Source: Glycine soja (taxonomy: Eukaryota > Streptophyta > Magnoliopsida > Fabales > Fabaceae). From it: a DNA stretch of 64,000 bases. Under the pieces are notes generated by a model, which was not told the DNA's origin, ran no database searches, and saw only the letters and a program-made list of their open reading frames with translations. The translations under genes were made by a program, and so were the position numbers. Position 1 is the stretch's first letter; each line of letters opens with the position of its first letter. The stretch is taken from NCBI RefSeq assembly GCF_004193775.1, contig NC_041008.1, positions 11,241,731-11,305,730 of the forward strand, given 5' to 3'. Of this stretch, positions 11,331 through 22,413 are shown piece by piece.

Positions 11331-11849
11331 TGCAGGGAACCTCCCCAATCATCACGACACAAGAGGACTACAAAGAAACCTCCCCACCTGCAGGACTTTG
11401 TTTAAGATTATGAAGGATGGGGTTGTTAGGATATAATAACCACTGTTATTTGTGTATTTTTCACTTACTTTCGGTTACAACTTAGTTTAGTTTATTAGCT
11501 AAAACTCTCACTGTATATATAGTGTAACCAACTCTATCATTGAATTATACCGTTCTTTTCTTTTTGTACTACTTTTCTAATGCAGGAGTAATTGGGCAGT
11601 TGAGCTGAGTGACGTGTCATTAGATTGTTGCAACCGCCCAGTAGCTATATTTTCACAATTCTGAATAATTGTTAGATTCCATTTTCTGCTCTTAAAAAGA
11701 GTAGCCAATCATTTGGCCTTTGTACATGCTTTAAATGTTCAATTGATGAAAGATACAATCATTTGGCCTTTGTACTTGCCTTAAGTATTTCCTCTATTTT
11801 AGTCTTAATTTAGCATAGTAATCTTTAGCAATAGAACAATAACCTATCA
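11331..11849 (+). mobile_element. 5' LTR of Gypsy-A, enlarged by a small insertion
   Basis: It starts TGCAGGGAAC, equivalent to TGATAGGAAC in the 3' copy, and ends CCTATCA at 11849, an inverted match to TGATAGG. Shared stretches include GAGCTGAGTGACGTGTCATT and CAATCATTTGGC. It is about 180 bp longer than the 3' LTR, mainly because of the insert at 11424-11584. Confidence 0.85.
11424..11584 (+). mobile_element. 161-bp insert in the 5' LTR, solo small LTR-like
   Basis: This block is absent from the 3' LTR. It begins TGTTAGGATATAATAACC, ends AATGCA and contains TATATATAG, so it has the TG...CA ends and promoter-like core of a very small LTR. The flanks GGGGT and GGAGT could be a 5-bp duplication with one change. 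No inner region or second LTR is present. Confidence 0.45.
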
Positions 11850-12160
11850 ACTAATCTCATCTACCTCACCATGATTGACCACAACTCAAAAAAACCACCA
11901 TTAACCGGCTCGAAGACACAATCCTTTGCCTCACCCAAACCAAGACACCATCACCACCCATCACACTGAGCTTTCCCTTAAAGTCAACTCCATCCTAGAT
12001 CGACTTTTCACCCTTAACTTTACCCTACCTCACCCACTCCACAACGTATATCCATCTGTTGACCTCAATCACCCATTAAATTAGAAGTTTCTCGTTTCGA
12101 TGGTCATGACCCAATTGATTGGATCTTCAAGATCAACCAATTCATTGATTACCAAGGTAC
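11850..12160 (+). pseudogene. Gypsy-A gag, N-terminal part
   Basis: After a leader with a stop and a frame change, the frame gives RFDGHDPIDWIFKINQFIDY at about 12097-12155, the start of the retrotransposon gag (capsid) domain. Reading stops at the CACTA insertion site (TCT at 12161-12163) and continues in the same frame from 25225. Confidence 0.8.
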
Positions 12161-12189
12161 TCTCGCTACTACAAAAAGCAAGTTTAACA

Positions 12190-12556
12190 TCGGCAGATTA
12201 ACATCAGTTTTGGACAAAATCGATGTTAATCTAAACGTGGTGACATATATGTAAATAATATATATTCATTAACATCGTTTTTTCCGAAAACCGATGTTAA
12301 TTAAAAGACGTTAACATCGGTTTTTTAAAAACCGATGTTAACACGAGTAGTTAACATCGGTTTTTGGAAAACCGATGTTAACATATCATACGATAACATC
12401 GGTTTTTTGGAAAACCGATGTTAACTTCTTTTAATTAACATCGGTTTTTAATAAACCAATGTTAACATATGATATGTTAACATCGATTTTTCTTAGAAAA
12501 CCGATGTTAACGTTAACATCATTGGGTTAGCATTGGTTTGTTATTGAAAACTGATG
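12190..12556. repeat. Left subterminal hairpin repeats of the CACTA
   Basis: About seven short inverted repeats of the form TTAACATCGG - T-run - CCGATGTTAA follow each other (near 12266, 12309, 12350, 12390, 12434, 12476, 12512), each 33-47 bp. Subterminal repeats of this sort are the sites where CACTA transposases bind. The same core recurs at the right end. Confidence 0.85.
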
Positions 12557-12562
12557 TTGGAC

Positions 12563-12572
12563 TTATATATTT
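12563..12572 (+). promoter_or_regulatory. Possible TATA box of a CACTA internal transcript
   Basis: TTATATATTT lies directly after the left subterminal repeats and is followed by a pyrimidine-rich stretch (CTT-type repeats, 12600-12790) that looks like a leader. This is where CACTA internal transcription usually begins. The evidence is position and base composition only. Confidence 0.25.
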
Positions 12573-13239
12573 TAAAATTTCAGAACCCGAGCCCTACACT
12601 TTCCTTGCGCTCTGTTCTTTGCTTCTGCTTCTTCTTCGCTTTTTCTTTGTGACCGTGAGTACATGTTATTCAGCTTCTTTGTACGACTTAGCCACGTTAC
12701 CAAGGTACAATTTCTTTTTCTTCTTCGCGACCTTAGCCTCTGTCTTCTTCTTCTTCTTTTTCTTCTTCTTCTTCTTTGTTTGTTTGTTTGTTTGGGGAAG
12801 TTGGGCTCACTGCAAGGATGTTTGTTTGTGTGTGTTGCAAGGAGTTGGTTTGTGGAAGTCGTGGTAGCTCGAAGGAGTTGGTTTGTCATCATTGTCGTGG
12901 GCTGTTTGGGGTGCTGACTTTGCATTCCGTTCGGGGTGCTCACTCGTGCTCGCAAGGTGTCATTTTTAGTGAGGTAATTCAGATTGATTTGTGTCCTTTG
13001 AATGCTTAATAGCTAGGTAGGTAGGTAGGTGTGTGTTGTAATGCGTATAGCACCATGGCAAATGTAACAATGTTCTACTTTTCCTTTTATTATTGTGTGT
13101 TCTAAGCTTTGAGGAGTCATTGTCTCACTTGATTTGTTGGTCATTGTGCTTTGTTTTTGTTGGATTTTTCACTTCTGAAAGTCCTAGAAGGTAAAAGCCT
13201 ATATGACCTTTTTGAAAGAGGTAAATGAAAGGAAGACAA

Positions 13240-13493
13240 CTATGGGTTTGTAGGGCTTGTTTTTGGTGTTGTGGAGTTTGTGTAAGGGTTTATAGGGTTC
13301 ATGTATGGGGTTGTGGGTGTGGTTTGTCCTATTGAGCCAGGTGCTTGAGAAATTGTTGTTGGGTTTAGTGTAGGAAATAAATTTGTTGTGGCTGGAGTTG
13401 TAGGGTTTACTATAGGAACTGCATCCAACTTGGTATCAAATTCATATGAGATTTGTTGTTGCTCTTCTCTGAATGTTGTGGCTTTACTTAGGC
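13240..13493 (-). pseudogene. Captured exon-like block, Pro/Thr-rich, resembling the linker of X8-domain proteins
   Basis: On the minus strand a TTTCTTTTGCAG acceptor at 13494-13505 leads into an open frame ending in TAG at 13240. The peptide repeats the theme VNPTTPATTN, LNPTTIS, TTPTTPYMNPINPY, TTPKTSPTNP. Such NPTTP-type linkers precede the X8 carbohydrate-binding domain in plant callose-binding and GPI-anchored proteins. The X8 cysteine motif is not found here. The orientation is opposite to the J-domain fragment. Low complexity means another Pro/Thr-rich protein is possible. Confidence 0.45.
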
Positions 13494-13505
13494 CTGCAAA
13501 AGAAA

Positions 13506-16102
13506 CCAAGGATCTTTCAACTCTTCAGTAGGACAAATGAAAAGTAATAGCTGAAATTGAACTAGTAAACCTAAATAATTTAACTCATAAGTGTTTCTGT
13601 GATTGCTCCCTCTCATATTTTAAAATTAATTTGCTTATCAACTGTTACCTCTAGTATCTCAGCAGTGTCTCCATCTGAATGCACATTTTTTATCCTTTAG
13701 TATAGAGAAAATAGAAGAGAAGAAAATTTAGTTTTGTTAAAATAACACTTATTTATTCACAAACCATTTGCTTATCATTATATTTAAAAGGATATAAAGT
13801 GGTTCTTCTTATCATTATATATGAGTGGATTGTGTTGTCTTCTGCTTTTTATAAGGACATGGTTCTCTGTAGAAGTTTTCTGTTAAATCATTGATCCCTA
13901 GCCACGAGTCTTTGGACTTATTTATCCATCTTGGTGTGGGAGTAGAGACCCACATTGTTGTCCTTGACACTCAACTGCACCATCACCTCCAATTTTTAAT
14001 GATGTCGTACATGGCCAATGTTTGTGGTCTGCGACACACGGTGAGGGGTTCTTTTTATTGTTTATGCTAATGATGCCCCTCAGGCACTCAAAGATCACGT
14101 GAGTAAGATTTTTATTATTCATAAAGTTATATGATATAAAAGTCACTTTAATATTATATTAACAGGTCATGCCCTGAGGGAAAAATAGTTTAAAATATTG
14201 ATTTTGATTCTTGAATAGCTTGTTGTAATAGTAAGTCATTCAACATCTGCCTGTGACTAGGAGTATTTGCCTTTGTTAATATCTTGAGGAGGTAGTGATT
14301 TGAAGCTCACTAACTTCAATAAGTCGTAAAGATTTTAGTGATAACTATAAATTAGGAGAGCTCTCAACATGTTCTAAATATGCAAACAGAGACTTTTTTA
14401 ATCTCCTTTTATTTATTACTGTACTATTTTTTTTATCCATAATCTATGTGTTAATATCTATATCACTATATTTTTTAGATCCATTGTCTCTGTGTTAATA
14501 TCTAGGTGGAATGTTTAATCTACTCTATTTAATATTGTGTGTTAAAAGTCAAATATATGATACGGTGTTGGATGATGTTGGTGTCTTATATAACACATCC
14601 AGATTGAATGGAAAGGGAAACAGAAGTGTCGGGTTTGATGAATGTGTTGTTTATATTTTATTTAATTTTATAAATAAGTGAGATCCACCTAGAGAATATT
14701 CTGTGTGTGTACATTGTGAATCATAATATTTTTTTAACTTTAATTTCTTTGATGATTGATGGGATGCATATCACTAGCTATGGCCTTGGTTTGTAAGTTT
14801 AGTATCAAATACAAATAATTTAGCAGCACAGTTCTGCTTAATCATTGTTTCTTTAAATGGTTTAGTTTAGGGGACTCATTAGTGCTTTAGCTTTACAATT
14901 TAAAAAAAAAGAAAAGAAAAATAAGTATTATTTTTAATTTATTGCAAATGAAACAATTTAATTTGATTTTCCATCCTATGAGGTTGTCTTGCACTGTTTG
15001 AAATGTTGTTATCAAATGGCTTTCTTATCCTTACTATCGTAATATTGTCTCAAAGAACCAATCTCATTAAATCTTGCTGATAATCCGTGATAAGGAATTA
15101 TTTGTAGGATACCTTGAACCAAGATGAAGCCTCAGCTAAGCCTTCCTTCCGTGATAATCCGTTATAGGACATGTGGGGCTTTTTATTTGTAGGATACCTA
15201 CCTACCAATAATAATATGTATGGGGTTGGTGGCTTGTCATGCAAATTCTGTGTCTTGCAAATACTTGTATCATAGAATTAGTAATCTAAGATCCTTCTAA
15301 TCTAGATGCTTGTTTCTAAAGTTGTACAAATACTACTCGCTTGTTCAAGACAACTATATATACAACAAAACAACCATGAAATAATGAAACGCAAAAGTGC
15401 AAAACATTATTATTTAGAAAATCTGGAGTCAACGGAGTTGTACATCATCAGATAATGAAATGCCACAAGGAACAACCAATGAACACCAAAGAGGGGAGAA
15501 AATAGTTTCTTTGAGCACAAACACCAAGCTCCAAGTTTCTAAGATTTTGGGATTTTCTTGACACATGTTCAACTTACTAAACACAAAAACAACAACACAA
15601 CTTAACCGTGTAAGTGTAAACAACAATTTTAAAAGCAAAACTTAATAGGTTTGTCTTTCTACTTGTTCTATAAGAGATGTGTTTTCTAGAGATGTATATA
15701 GGCATCATTATAAATTTCCTCTGCAAAGCATTTAATAGTCTCTGTGATGCATTGGAATGATCACTTTTCTCTATCGCCACTTTGTTGTCAAATCATAATT
15801 ATAATATCTCTCTCTAGTATTTCTTTTTCTCTTAGAGTGTCTTTTAGAATGATAGTGTCTATACATATATTTTTCTATAAAGCAGTAGTGAAACCTGTAC
15901 ATTGGATGATTTAAGTAAATAACAAAACAAAGAAGGGAGAGTAAAAATTAAAAACTTAAAAAAATTGTCTAGCGTGCATAAGGCCTCACATAGCCTGGAT
16001 AAGGCCTCATATGCACTGATATGATTGGTTTGATATACACTGCTCATTGCAAAACTGATATGTTTGTTGTGTTAACATGTTTCCTTCATGAATGATTATC
16101 AG
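13506..16102. other. CACTA interior, unassigned
   Basis: No gene recognised. Two 20-30-bp stretches with GATAATCCGT recur near 15080 and 15157. Frames that are open here are short and without motifs. Given captured exons on both sides, further fragments, introns or untranslated parts may be hidden here. Confidence 0.35.
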
Positions 16103-16225
16103 GTGCTGTGGCCTGAATGTAGTTGGCAGTCAGTTTGTTAGAATGATTTGATTACTGTTGCTGCTGTTAGAAAAGTTTATAGGAAAGCTACATTGTGCAC
16201 TCATCCTGATAAAGTACAACAGAAG
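16103..16225 (+). pseudogene. Captured exon of an auxilin-like J-domain gene
   Basis: A 123-bp block with a splice acceptor before it (TTATCAG to 16102) and a donor after it (GTACAT from 16226). It reads VLWPECSWQSVC, stop, [19 protein letters not shown], then THPDKVQQK. This is the centre of the J-domain of plant auxilin-related proteins, with the HPD tripeptide (16202-16210) that stimulates Hsp70 in clathrin uncoating. The TAG at 16139-16141 breaks it. Only one exon is visible, so this is a fragment copied or trapped by the CACTA, not a gene. Confidence 0.85.
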
Positions 16226-16246
16226 GTACATTTGCTTCATCTTTTT

Positions 16247-16375
16247 TGCTGCTGTTAAACCCAATGAGTGTCACTCAATTAAGCCCAAAATTACTGATGT
16301 TGTTAAACCCAATGAGAAATTCATTACTGCTGCTGTTAAACCCAATGAGTGTCAGTCAATTAAGCTTCATCTTTT
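16247..16375 (+). repeat. Short imperfect tandem repeats after the J-domain exon
   Basis: GTTAAACCCAATGAG occurs three times (about 16253, 16301, 16336). Two of the copies continue as TGTCA-TCAATTAAGC. The unit is about 40-45 bp. It lies in what would be the intron following the captured exon. Confidence 0.6.
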
Positions 16376-17249
16376 GTTTCCCAGGAACTCTATAGCTAGA
16401 AGATACATTTCATTGGGTTTTAGTGGTCAGCTGATCGAGGTACGAGGTTTGTTTGCTACATCATTAGTCTCTTGGCTGGACTTGCTAGACGTAATCTTGC
16501 ATATACTGAGGTACAACTTGATCGAGGTACAAGTTGATGAAGATACATTTCCTTAATATTTTTGTATGCTTTGCTCTGCTGATGATTTTGTTGGTGAGAA
16601 TTGCAATTGTGATGTCATGCTATCTTGAAACACAAGCTGACAATTAAAAAGATATTGATTAGTATGAATAATAGGGAAGTTAGGCCTTAATTATCATGAT
16701 ATTTTGAGAAAGAGCTCATAAAATCTCCGAAACCTTGTTCATATATTCGTCCGAACTATGAGTGTTCTAGTGAAAATGAAGAAATCCCCTACTAAAGGAT
16801 ATCGATAAGCAATTCACAAAGTAAACAAGGCTGATAGTGTATGTTATTTCTTAAATATCTAGTGCATATCTTATTCTTCTGTAGTTGCTTTTTGAAGGAT
16901 ATTTTTGCCAATAAGTGTGTGCCCGAAAAATATAATGGCCAACTGTGCATTGTATTGCTTTTTCTGATTCTCCTTTGCCACCAATTCAAGTTACACAAAT
17001 CCTTGTAATTGGAAGCTTAAAATTAAAACTATCCCCTGCAATGCAATTTTGCAGTGTTAGTCCTTAGATATTTGGATTTGAGTCTAGTTCAACCCCAAAA
17101 GGTAACTCAAAATGTAAAAATTGTCTTTTACTTATAAACTTTATTTTGGTCATATCATTAATTGAAATAGTATTTTCAGCATGCAGTGCATACACACGAC
17201 AGACCATTTTGTCCAGATTTAAGGCATGTATTGACCCCTAAGATGTATG

Positions 17250-17365
17250 GTAATACCTTAATTAGACTAAGAACCCAATCACTCTTGTCTGTACCTTCAA
17301 TCTCTAATAACTGGCCACTAAGGCCAGCTTGTAGTGAACTTGGAAGATCAACTTTGAATACATTT
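17250..17365 (-). other. Unassigned exon-like block on the minus strand
   Basis: An open frame with ordinary protein composition (FKVDLPSSLQAGLSG, LLEIEGTDKSDWVL, SLIK) ends at an AAG-GTATTA donor-like site. It is closed upstream by a stop, so the beginning is lost. It lies on the same strand as the BRIZ-like exon about 60 bp away, but I do not recognise it as part of that gene. It could be another captured exon or chance. Confidence 0.3.
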
Positions 17366-17425
17366 AGTTAGATATGCCTGTGTGTTTGTGACATTCATAA
17401 TTATGCACAATCATACATATGTTAC

Positions 17426-17613
17426 AGCTTCAAGTTTGCTATTAAGTATAGCCTCATTCATGGCATTATCTTCACAGCTGCAACTTCCACATCCATTGTC
17501 TGCATGTGCACACTGAGTGTTCATCTCAACCAACATCCCATCAGTTTTGGACTGAATAAGTCTATCAACATAGTTGTCTCCCACATAATCCCAAACTCGT
17601 TTGATTTCCATTT
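17426..17613 (-). pseudogene. Captured exon of a BRAP2/BRIZ-type RING and UBP zinc-finger gene
   Basis: A 188-bp block on the minus strand with an acceptor CTAG before 17613 and a donor GTAACA after 17426. The translation contains [19 protein letters not shown], then [19 protein letters not shown], which matches my memory of the segment after the UBP-type zinc finger in plant BRIZ proteins (BRAP2-like ubiquitin ligases acting in germination). There is no stop inside, but only one exon is present, with no RING or zinc finger around it. It is therefore a gene fragment inside the CACTA. Confidence 0.75.
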
Positions 17614-17817
17614 CTAGGGAATAGCAATGCTGCGTCTCTTTCTAGTATATTATAGCATGTCCTCTCTTATATCTGAATCAAGATTTTCCATATGGTTGTA
17701 ATCGAATAGATAAAGGAAAGAAAGAAAGAGAAAAAGAATAAAACATGAGAAAACAAGGGTTGGTGGAGAAAAATGTGAGTGTCACCTTCCACAGTCAACA
17801 TACCCACAAGAAGAATT

Positions 17818-19488
17818 TGTAGAAGCAAAGCTTCATGGTGAATCAAAGGTGATTCAAAATTTTTTTGATGATAACAATGATGATAACAAAAGATGATGAC
17901 AAAGGTGATGACAAAAAGCTCAAAGATCAATCAAAGAACAACTCAAGTGAATCAAGAAAATTTCAAGAGTTCAAGATAAGAATCAAGAAGAATTCAAGAC
18001 TCAAGAAGAAAATTTAGAGTCAAGAATCAAGATTCAAGGTTCAAGATCTCAAGAATCAAGATCAAGATTCAAGACTTAACATTCAAGAATCAAGAGAAGG
18101 CTTAATCAAGATAAGTATGAAAAGTTTTTCTCAAAAATTGAGTAGCGCATGATTTTTCTCAAAACATGTTTACCAAAGAGTTTTTACTCTTTGGTAATCG
18201 ATTACCAGATTGCTGTAATCAATTACCAGTAGCAAAATTGTTTTGAAAAAGTTTTCAAATTGAATTTACAACGTTCCAATTAATTTCAAAAAGCTGTAAT
18301 CGATTACAATGTTTTGGTAATCAATTACCAGTGTCTTTGAACGTTGAAATTCAAATTCAAATGTGAAGAGTCACATCCTTTCACATAAAAGCTTTGTGTA
18401 ATCGATTACACTAATTTGGTAATCGATTACCAGTGATTGTTTCTGAATAAAATAAAAATATGTAACTCTTCAAATGGTTTTTTGACTTTTTCAAATTGGT
18501 TTTAAGTTTTTCTAAAAGTTATAACTCTTCTAAATGGTTGTCTTGACCAGACATGAAGAGTCTATAAAAGCAAGGCTTTGTTTTGCATTTCAAGAATCTT
18601 GAACACTTATTCATACAATCCTTTACAAGCCTTGAATCTCTTTGAACTTCTTCTTCTTCTTTGTGCCAAAAGCTTTCTGAAGTTTTCTGGTTTTCTAAAC
18701 CTTGAAAACTTGTGCTATTCATCTTTTCATTCTCTTCTCCCTTTGCCAAAAAGAATTCGCCAAGGACTAACCGCCTGAATTCTTTTTGTGTCTCTCTTCT
18801 CCCTTTTCCAAAAGAACAAAGGACTAACCGCCTGAATTCTTTTGTATCTCCCTTCTCCCTTGTCAAAGAATTCAAAAAGACATAGTCTGAGAATTCTTTT
18901 GATTCTTCCCTTTCCCTAATACAAAAGTGTTCAAAGGACTAACCACCTGAGAATTTTTTTGTATCCCTATTCACAAAGTATCAAAGGTTTAACAGCCTGA
19001 TATCTTTGTCTTAACACATTGGAGGGTACATCATTTGTGATACAAGTAGAGGGTACATCTACTTGGGTTTGACTGAGAACAAGATAGGGTACATCTCTTG
19101 TGGATCAGTTCTAGTGGAGGGTACATCCATTAGGTTCAAAGAGAACAAGGGAGGGTACATCCCTTATGGATCTTTGCTTGTAAAAGTATTTTTACAAGGT
19201 TGAAAGAAATCTGAAGGACCGCAGGTCGCTTGGGGACTGGATGTAGGCACGGGTTGTTGCCGAACCAGTATAAAAACTCTTGTGTGTTTGTTTCCTTCTT
19301 CCCTACTCTTTTACTTTCCGCTGTGCATTTAATTTCCGCTTTTACTTTCTGTTAAGTTTCTCTTCTACTCCTCATTCTCTTAATAATTTAGTAAAATCCT
19401 TAGAAGAGTAAATTTTTAATTAGTAAAGGTTTAGGAATAATTAATTCAACCCCCCTTCTTAATTATTCTGAGGCCATTCGATCCAACA
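17818..19488 (-). mobile_element. Solo LTR, 1,671 bp, with perfect 5-bp target duplication GAATT
   Basis: On the minus strand the LTR begins TGTTGGATCGAATGGCC (from 19488) and ends GCTTCTACA (17818). GAATT lies at 17813-17817 and again at 19489-19493. There is no internal region. Six GTAATCGATTAC-type palindromes, in three pairs, lie at 18190-18435. It is inserted in the CACTA and is an inverted sister of 1036-2668. I do not assign the family firmly: the style resembles large soybean Copia/Sirevirus or Gypsy LTRs. Confidence 0.92.
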
Positions 19489-19696
19489 GAATTTGTCCAT
19501 TTAGAAATACAGGATGTCTAATGTGAAAAGAACACGGATGAAAATCAACCTCAACAGAAGACAAGCGGCGGCCATTTAGAAATACAGGACTCCACATTCC
19601 TTCCTCCTAAATCAATATTTATCTTTCAAACCAAAAACTTAACATGAACACTTTTGACTTTCTTCATACCAAAAACTTAAGACACACACCCTCATG

Positions 19697-19716
19697 ACAC
19701 ACACACACACACACAC
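19697..19716. repeat. (AC)n microsatellite
   Basis: Ten AC units, with smaller AC runs beside it and again at 20160-20172 just after the LINE A-tail. Confidence 0.9.
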
Positions 19717-19758
19717 CCTCATGACACACACATCATAATCTGTTTGCCTAATCAGATT

Positions 19759-20159
19759 CGAGATAACAGATGGCGATGTTGGTGGTTGGCCCTCACATGG
19801 GCAGTGTGGCAACAGAGGAATAAAATAATCTTTTCAAATGAGACTTTTGATGGAAACAAGGTGATGGATGATGCTATTTTTTACACTTTGGACATGGATG
19901 AGGAGTTTTGAGAAAGACTTTGCACTTCCCTACAGCTATTGGTCGACTAACATCTCATCAGTCTTTGTTAATACAGGGGGGTAGAATCTATAGGAACTGG
20001 AATGTTAACAGAATTTGAACCCAGCTATTGGTTCCCTTTGGGACTGACCTTAGTCTGATGTTGGAACCATGTGGCTAGTAGTCTAACTACTTGTACTGAT
20101 AGTACCACTGGTACTGATTATATTTATAATATAATTTATTTTTGCCGATAAAAAAAAAA
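19759..20159 (+). mobile_element. 3' end of a LINE
   Basis: The start translates as RDNRWRCWWLALTWAVWQQR, NKIIFSNETFDGNKV, then MDEEF, the last segment of a plant LINE ORF2. A non-coding tail follows, ending TTTTTGCCGAT plus a run of A at 20150-20159. Only the last 400 bp are present, as expected from 5'-truncated LINE insertions. It lies between two solo LTRs inside the CACTA. Confidence 0.75.
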
Positions 20160-20290
20160 CACACACACACACCATAATTTGAATTCTTCCAATTGCCCCA
20201 CCCACTCGTGAGCATTTTTTCCTTCGTTATTAATTTGTCGGGCCCATATACCCTTCATTCAATCGACAACTCCATTGCCCTAAGTGCTTG

Positions 20291-22413
20291 TGTCATAACC
20301 TACCCTTCGACGGGAGGGTGACGCAGGACTCACGGGTGCGTCTTCCATGGGAGGAAAATGCACGGAGTCGCCACCAACGTTTATTCGAGGAAAACGTCGA
20401 AAAAACCGGAAAGGTGTGGTCTACAAACTTTAAGTGTGAAAGGTTCGGGAGTTGTTTTTACGCATGGGGAAGGTATTAGCACCCCACGCGTCCGTCACAT
20501 GGGACTGCAGCCTTTAACCAAGTGTGCAATATCATGTCTTCGATTTGTTTTATTTTCCCTTTTTTACGTTTTTATGCCTTTTGTATTTTTTATCTTTTTG
20601 TGGTCGACAAGGGTGTTTCCCTCACTCCTACGTATCCTCAATTGCGATGAGGAAATCAAACCTACGTAGTTCTTTGAGAACTAAACATTGGTTAAGTTGT
20701 TTTGATCTTTTTCTGCAAGATCGATTTTAACCGCACAAAAGTCGTTTAAGGCATTGGACCATTTAAACGATCTTTTGATTCTTTTGAAAGGAGAGAAACA
20801 TTAAGGTGTTGGACATTAACGATCTCTTTGTTTTTTAAAGGAGAGAAATGTTAAGGCGTTGGACCATTAACCATCTCTTGGGGTGGTCGACAAAAGCAAG
20901 GCTTTTGCTCCTACGTATCCTCAATTGCGATGAGGAAATCAAACCTACGTAGTTCTTGCAAAAGCGGTAAAGTTATGGGTTGATTTTATGCTTTTGAACG
21001 GTCCATGTTAACCAATAAAAGCAAAGAGGACCATTTAAGGCGTTGGACCTTAAAACGGTCTTTAGTGATTTTTTGGACAAAGCTTGATTTGTGAGTTGAT
21101 TTTATCCTTAGTTTCACTTTGGTTATTAGTCAATTCATTCAAGGAAACTTTCAAAGAAAAATGTCCGATTGATTTTTTGATTATTTTATTCAAAGATATT
21201 TTGATTATTTTATTATTATTTTTTCAAGATATTTTGATTCTTTTATTATTATTTTGCCTCCTTTTGGTTTAACCGTGGTTACAACGTGAATGATCGGTTA
21301 GATTTTGTTTTAACAGTGATTAAACGAGATTACAACACAAATGATCGGTTGAAATTTATTTCATCATTTATTAGGTGAGAAAAACGGCTTAAATAAACGG
21401 TTAAAATCTCGTTAAAGCGGAAGAAAAGAAAACTGAAAGTAAGCGAAATTAAAGTGAAAGTACACAAAACAAGTAGGGACCACTAAGGGTGCATAGAATG
21501 AATTGAAAGATTCGATTTCAGGAACTTACCGGTTGATGATTGAAGAAAGACGAAGAATGAACGAAGAACGGTGAAGAACGATGAAGAATTTCTGCAGAAT
21601 CGCTTACGAAAACGTCTCGGAAGCATTACGGAAGCACCTTGGCTTGGATTTTCTTCACGAAAACACATTTTTTCACCCAAAAAAGCCGAAATGCATAGTC
21701 AAGGGGTCTAGAATATTTTTGAAACAGCCCCGTTCCCCTATTTATAGGGAAAAAGAGAGGTGTTTGCCGCCCAGAGGCTTCCTGAGGAAGCTCTCTAAGC
21801 GCACCCGAATTACTAAGTTCACCCCCTTTTTCGTATTTTATGGAAAAGTTACGGAAGTGTTTCGGATTTTATTTTCATCTTTTTTTCTCTTTCCTTTCAC
21901 CAATGTTAAGTGAAATATGCTTACCTAAGGTTTTTGAAAATTTTACGGATGCATTACGGAAGCCACAGAAGCCCCGAAAACCATTTTTCAAAAACATGGA
22001 GGAGCTTGCCGCCTAGTTGCTTCCTCCTTAAGCAACCCAACTTCTAAAATGTTATGGAAGGCCTAGATTTGAATTGTTATTTACACCCCTATCTTGATAA
22101 GTTCACCCCCCCCCATTTTTGTGTTTTTGGCTATTTTCTTTCTGAAATCTCACGAAACTTTACGGATTCCGTAACGACATCCATTTTCTTTCCAAAATGT
22201 TTGCGAAAATTTACGGATTATGCAACGATGCTCTTTTTTACTCCTGGAATGTTGCGGAACTTCACGGATTGCGCAACAATGTTTTTTTTTCCTTTCGGAA
22301 TGTTGCAAAACTTTACAAATTACATAACGATGGGTGTTTAAACATTTTGAGACGATCAAGCGAAAGTTGCATGCCAACAAACAAAGGTCCCCGGATGAAA
22401 TTAGGGTATGACA
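20291..22413 (-). mobile_element. Solo LTR, 2,123 bp, with perfect 5-bp target duplication GCTTG
   Basis: The ends are TGTCATAACC (20291) and TTAGGGTATGACA (to 22413), inverted to each other. GCTTG precedes (20286-20290) and follows (22414-22418). On the minus strand a TATA box, CTATAAATAGGG, lies at about 21739-21750, giving the orientation. Blocks such as GTTTATTCGAGG and GGTATTAGCACCCCACG are shared with the Gypsy-2 LTRs at 43447 and 53643, so it belongs to the same broad family, though it is 0.8 kb longer. Inserted in the CACTA. Confidence 0.92.

Noticed and set aside
12572..12955. Arg-rich open frame on the minus strand
   Set aside because: It is the antisense of a CTT/TTC microsatellite leader; the composition comes from the simple repeat.
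13922..14146. Cys-containing frame on the minus strand, possible X8 or other captured exon
   Set aside because: No convincing match in any frame and no clean splice borders; left as unassigned CACTA interior.
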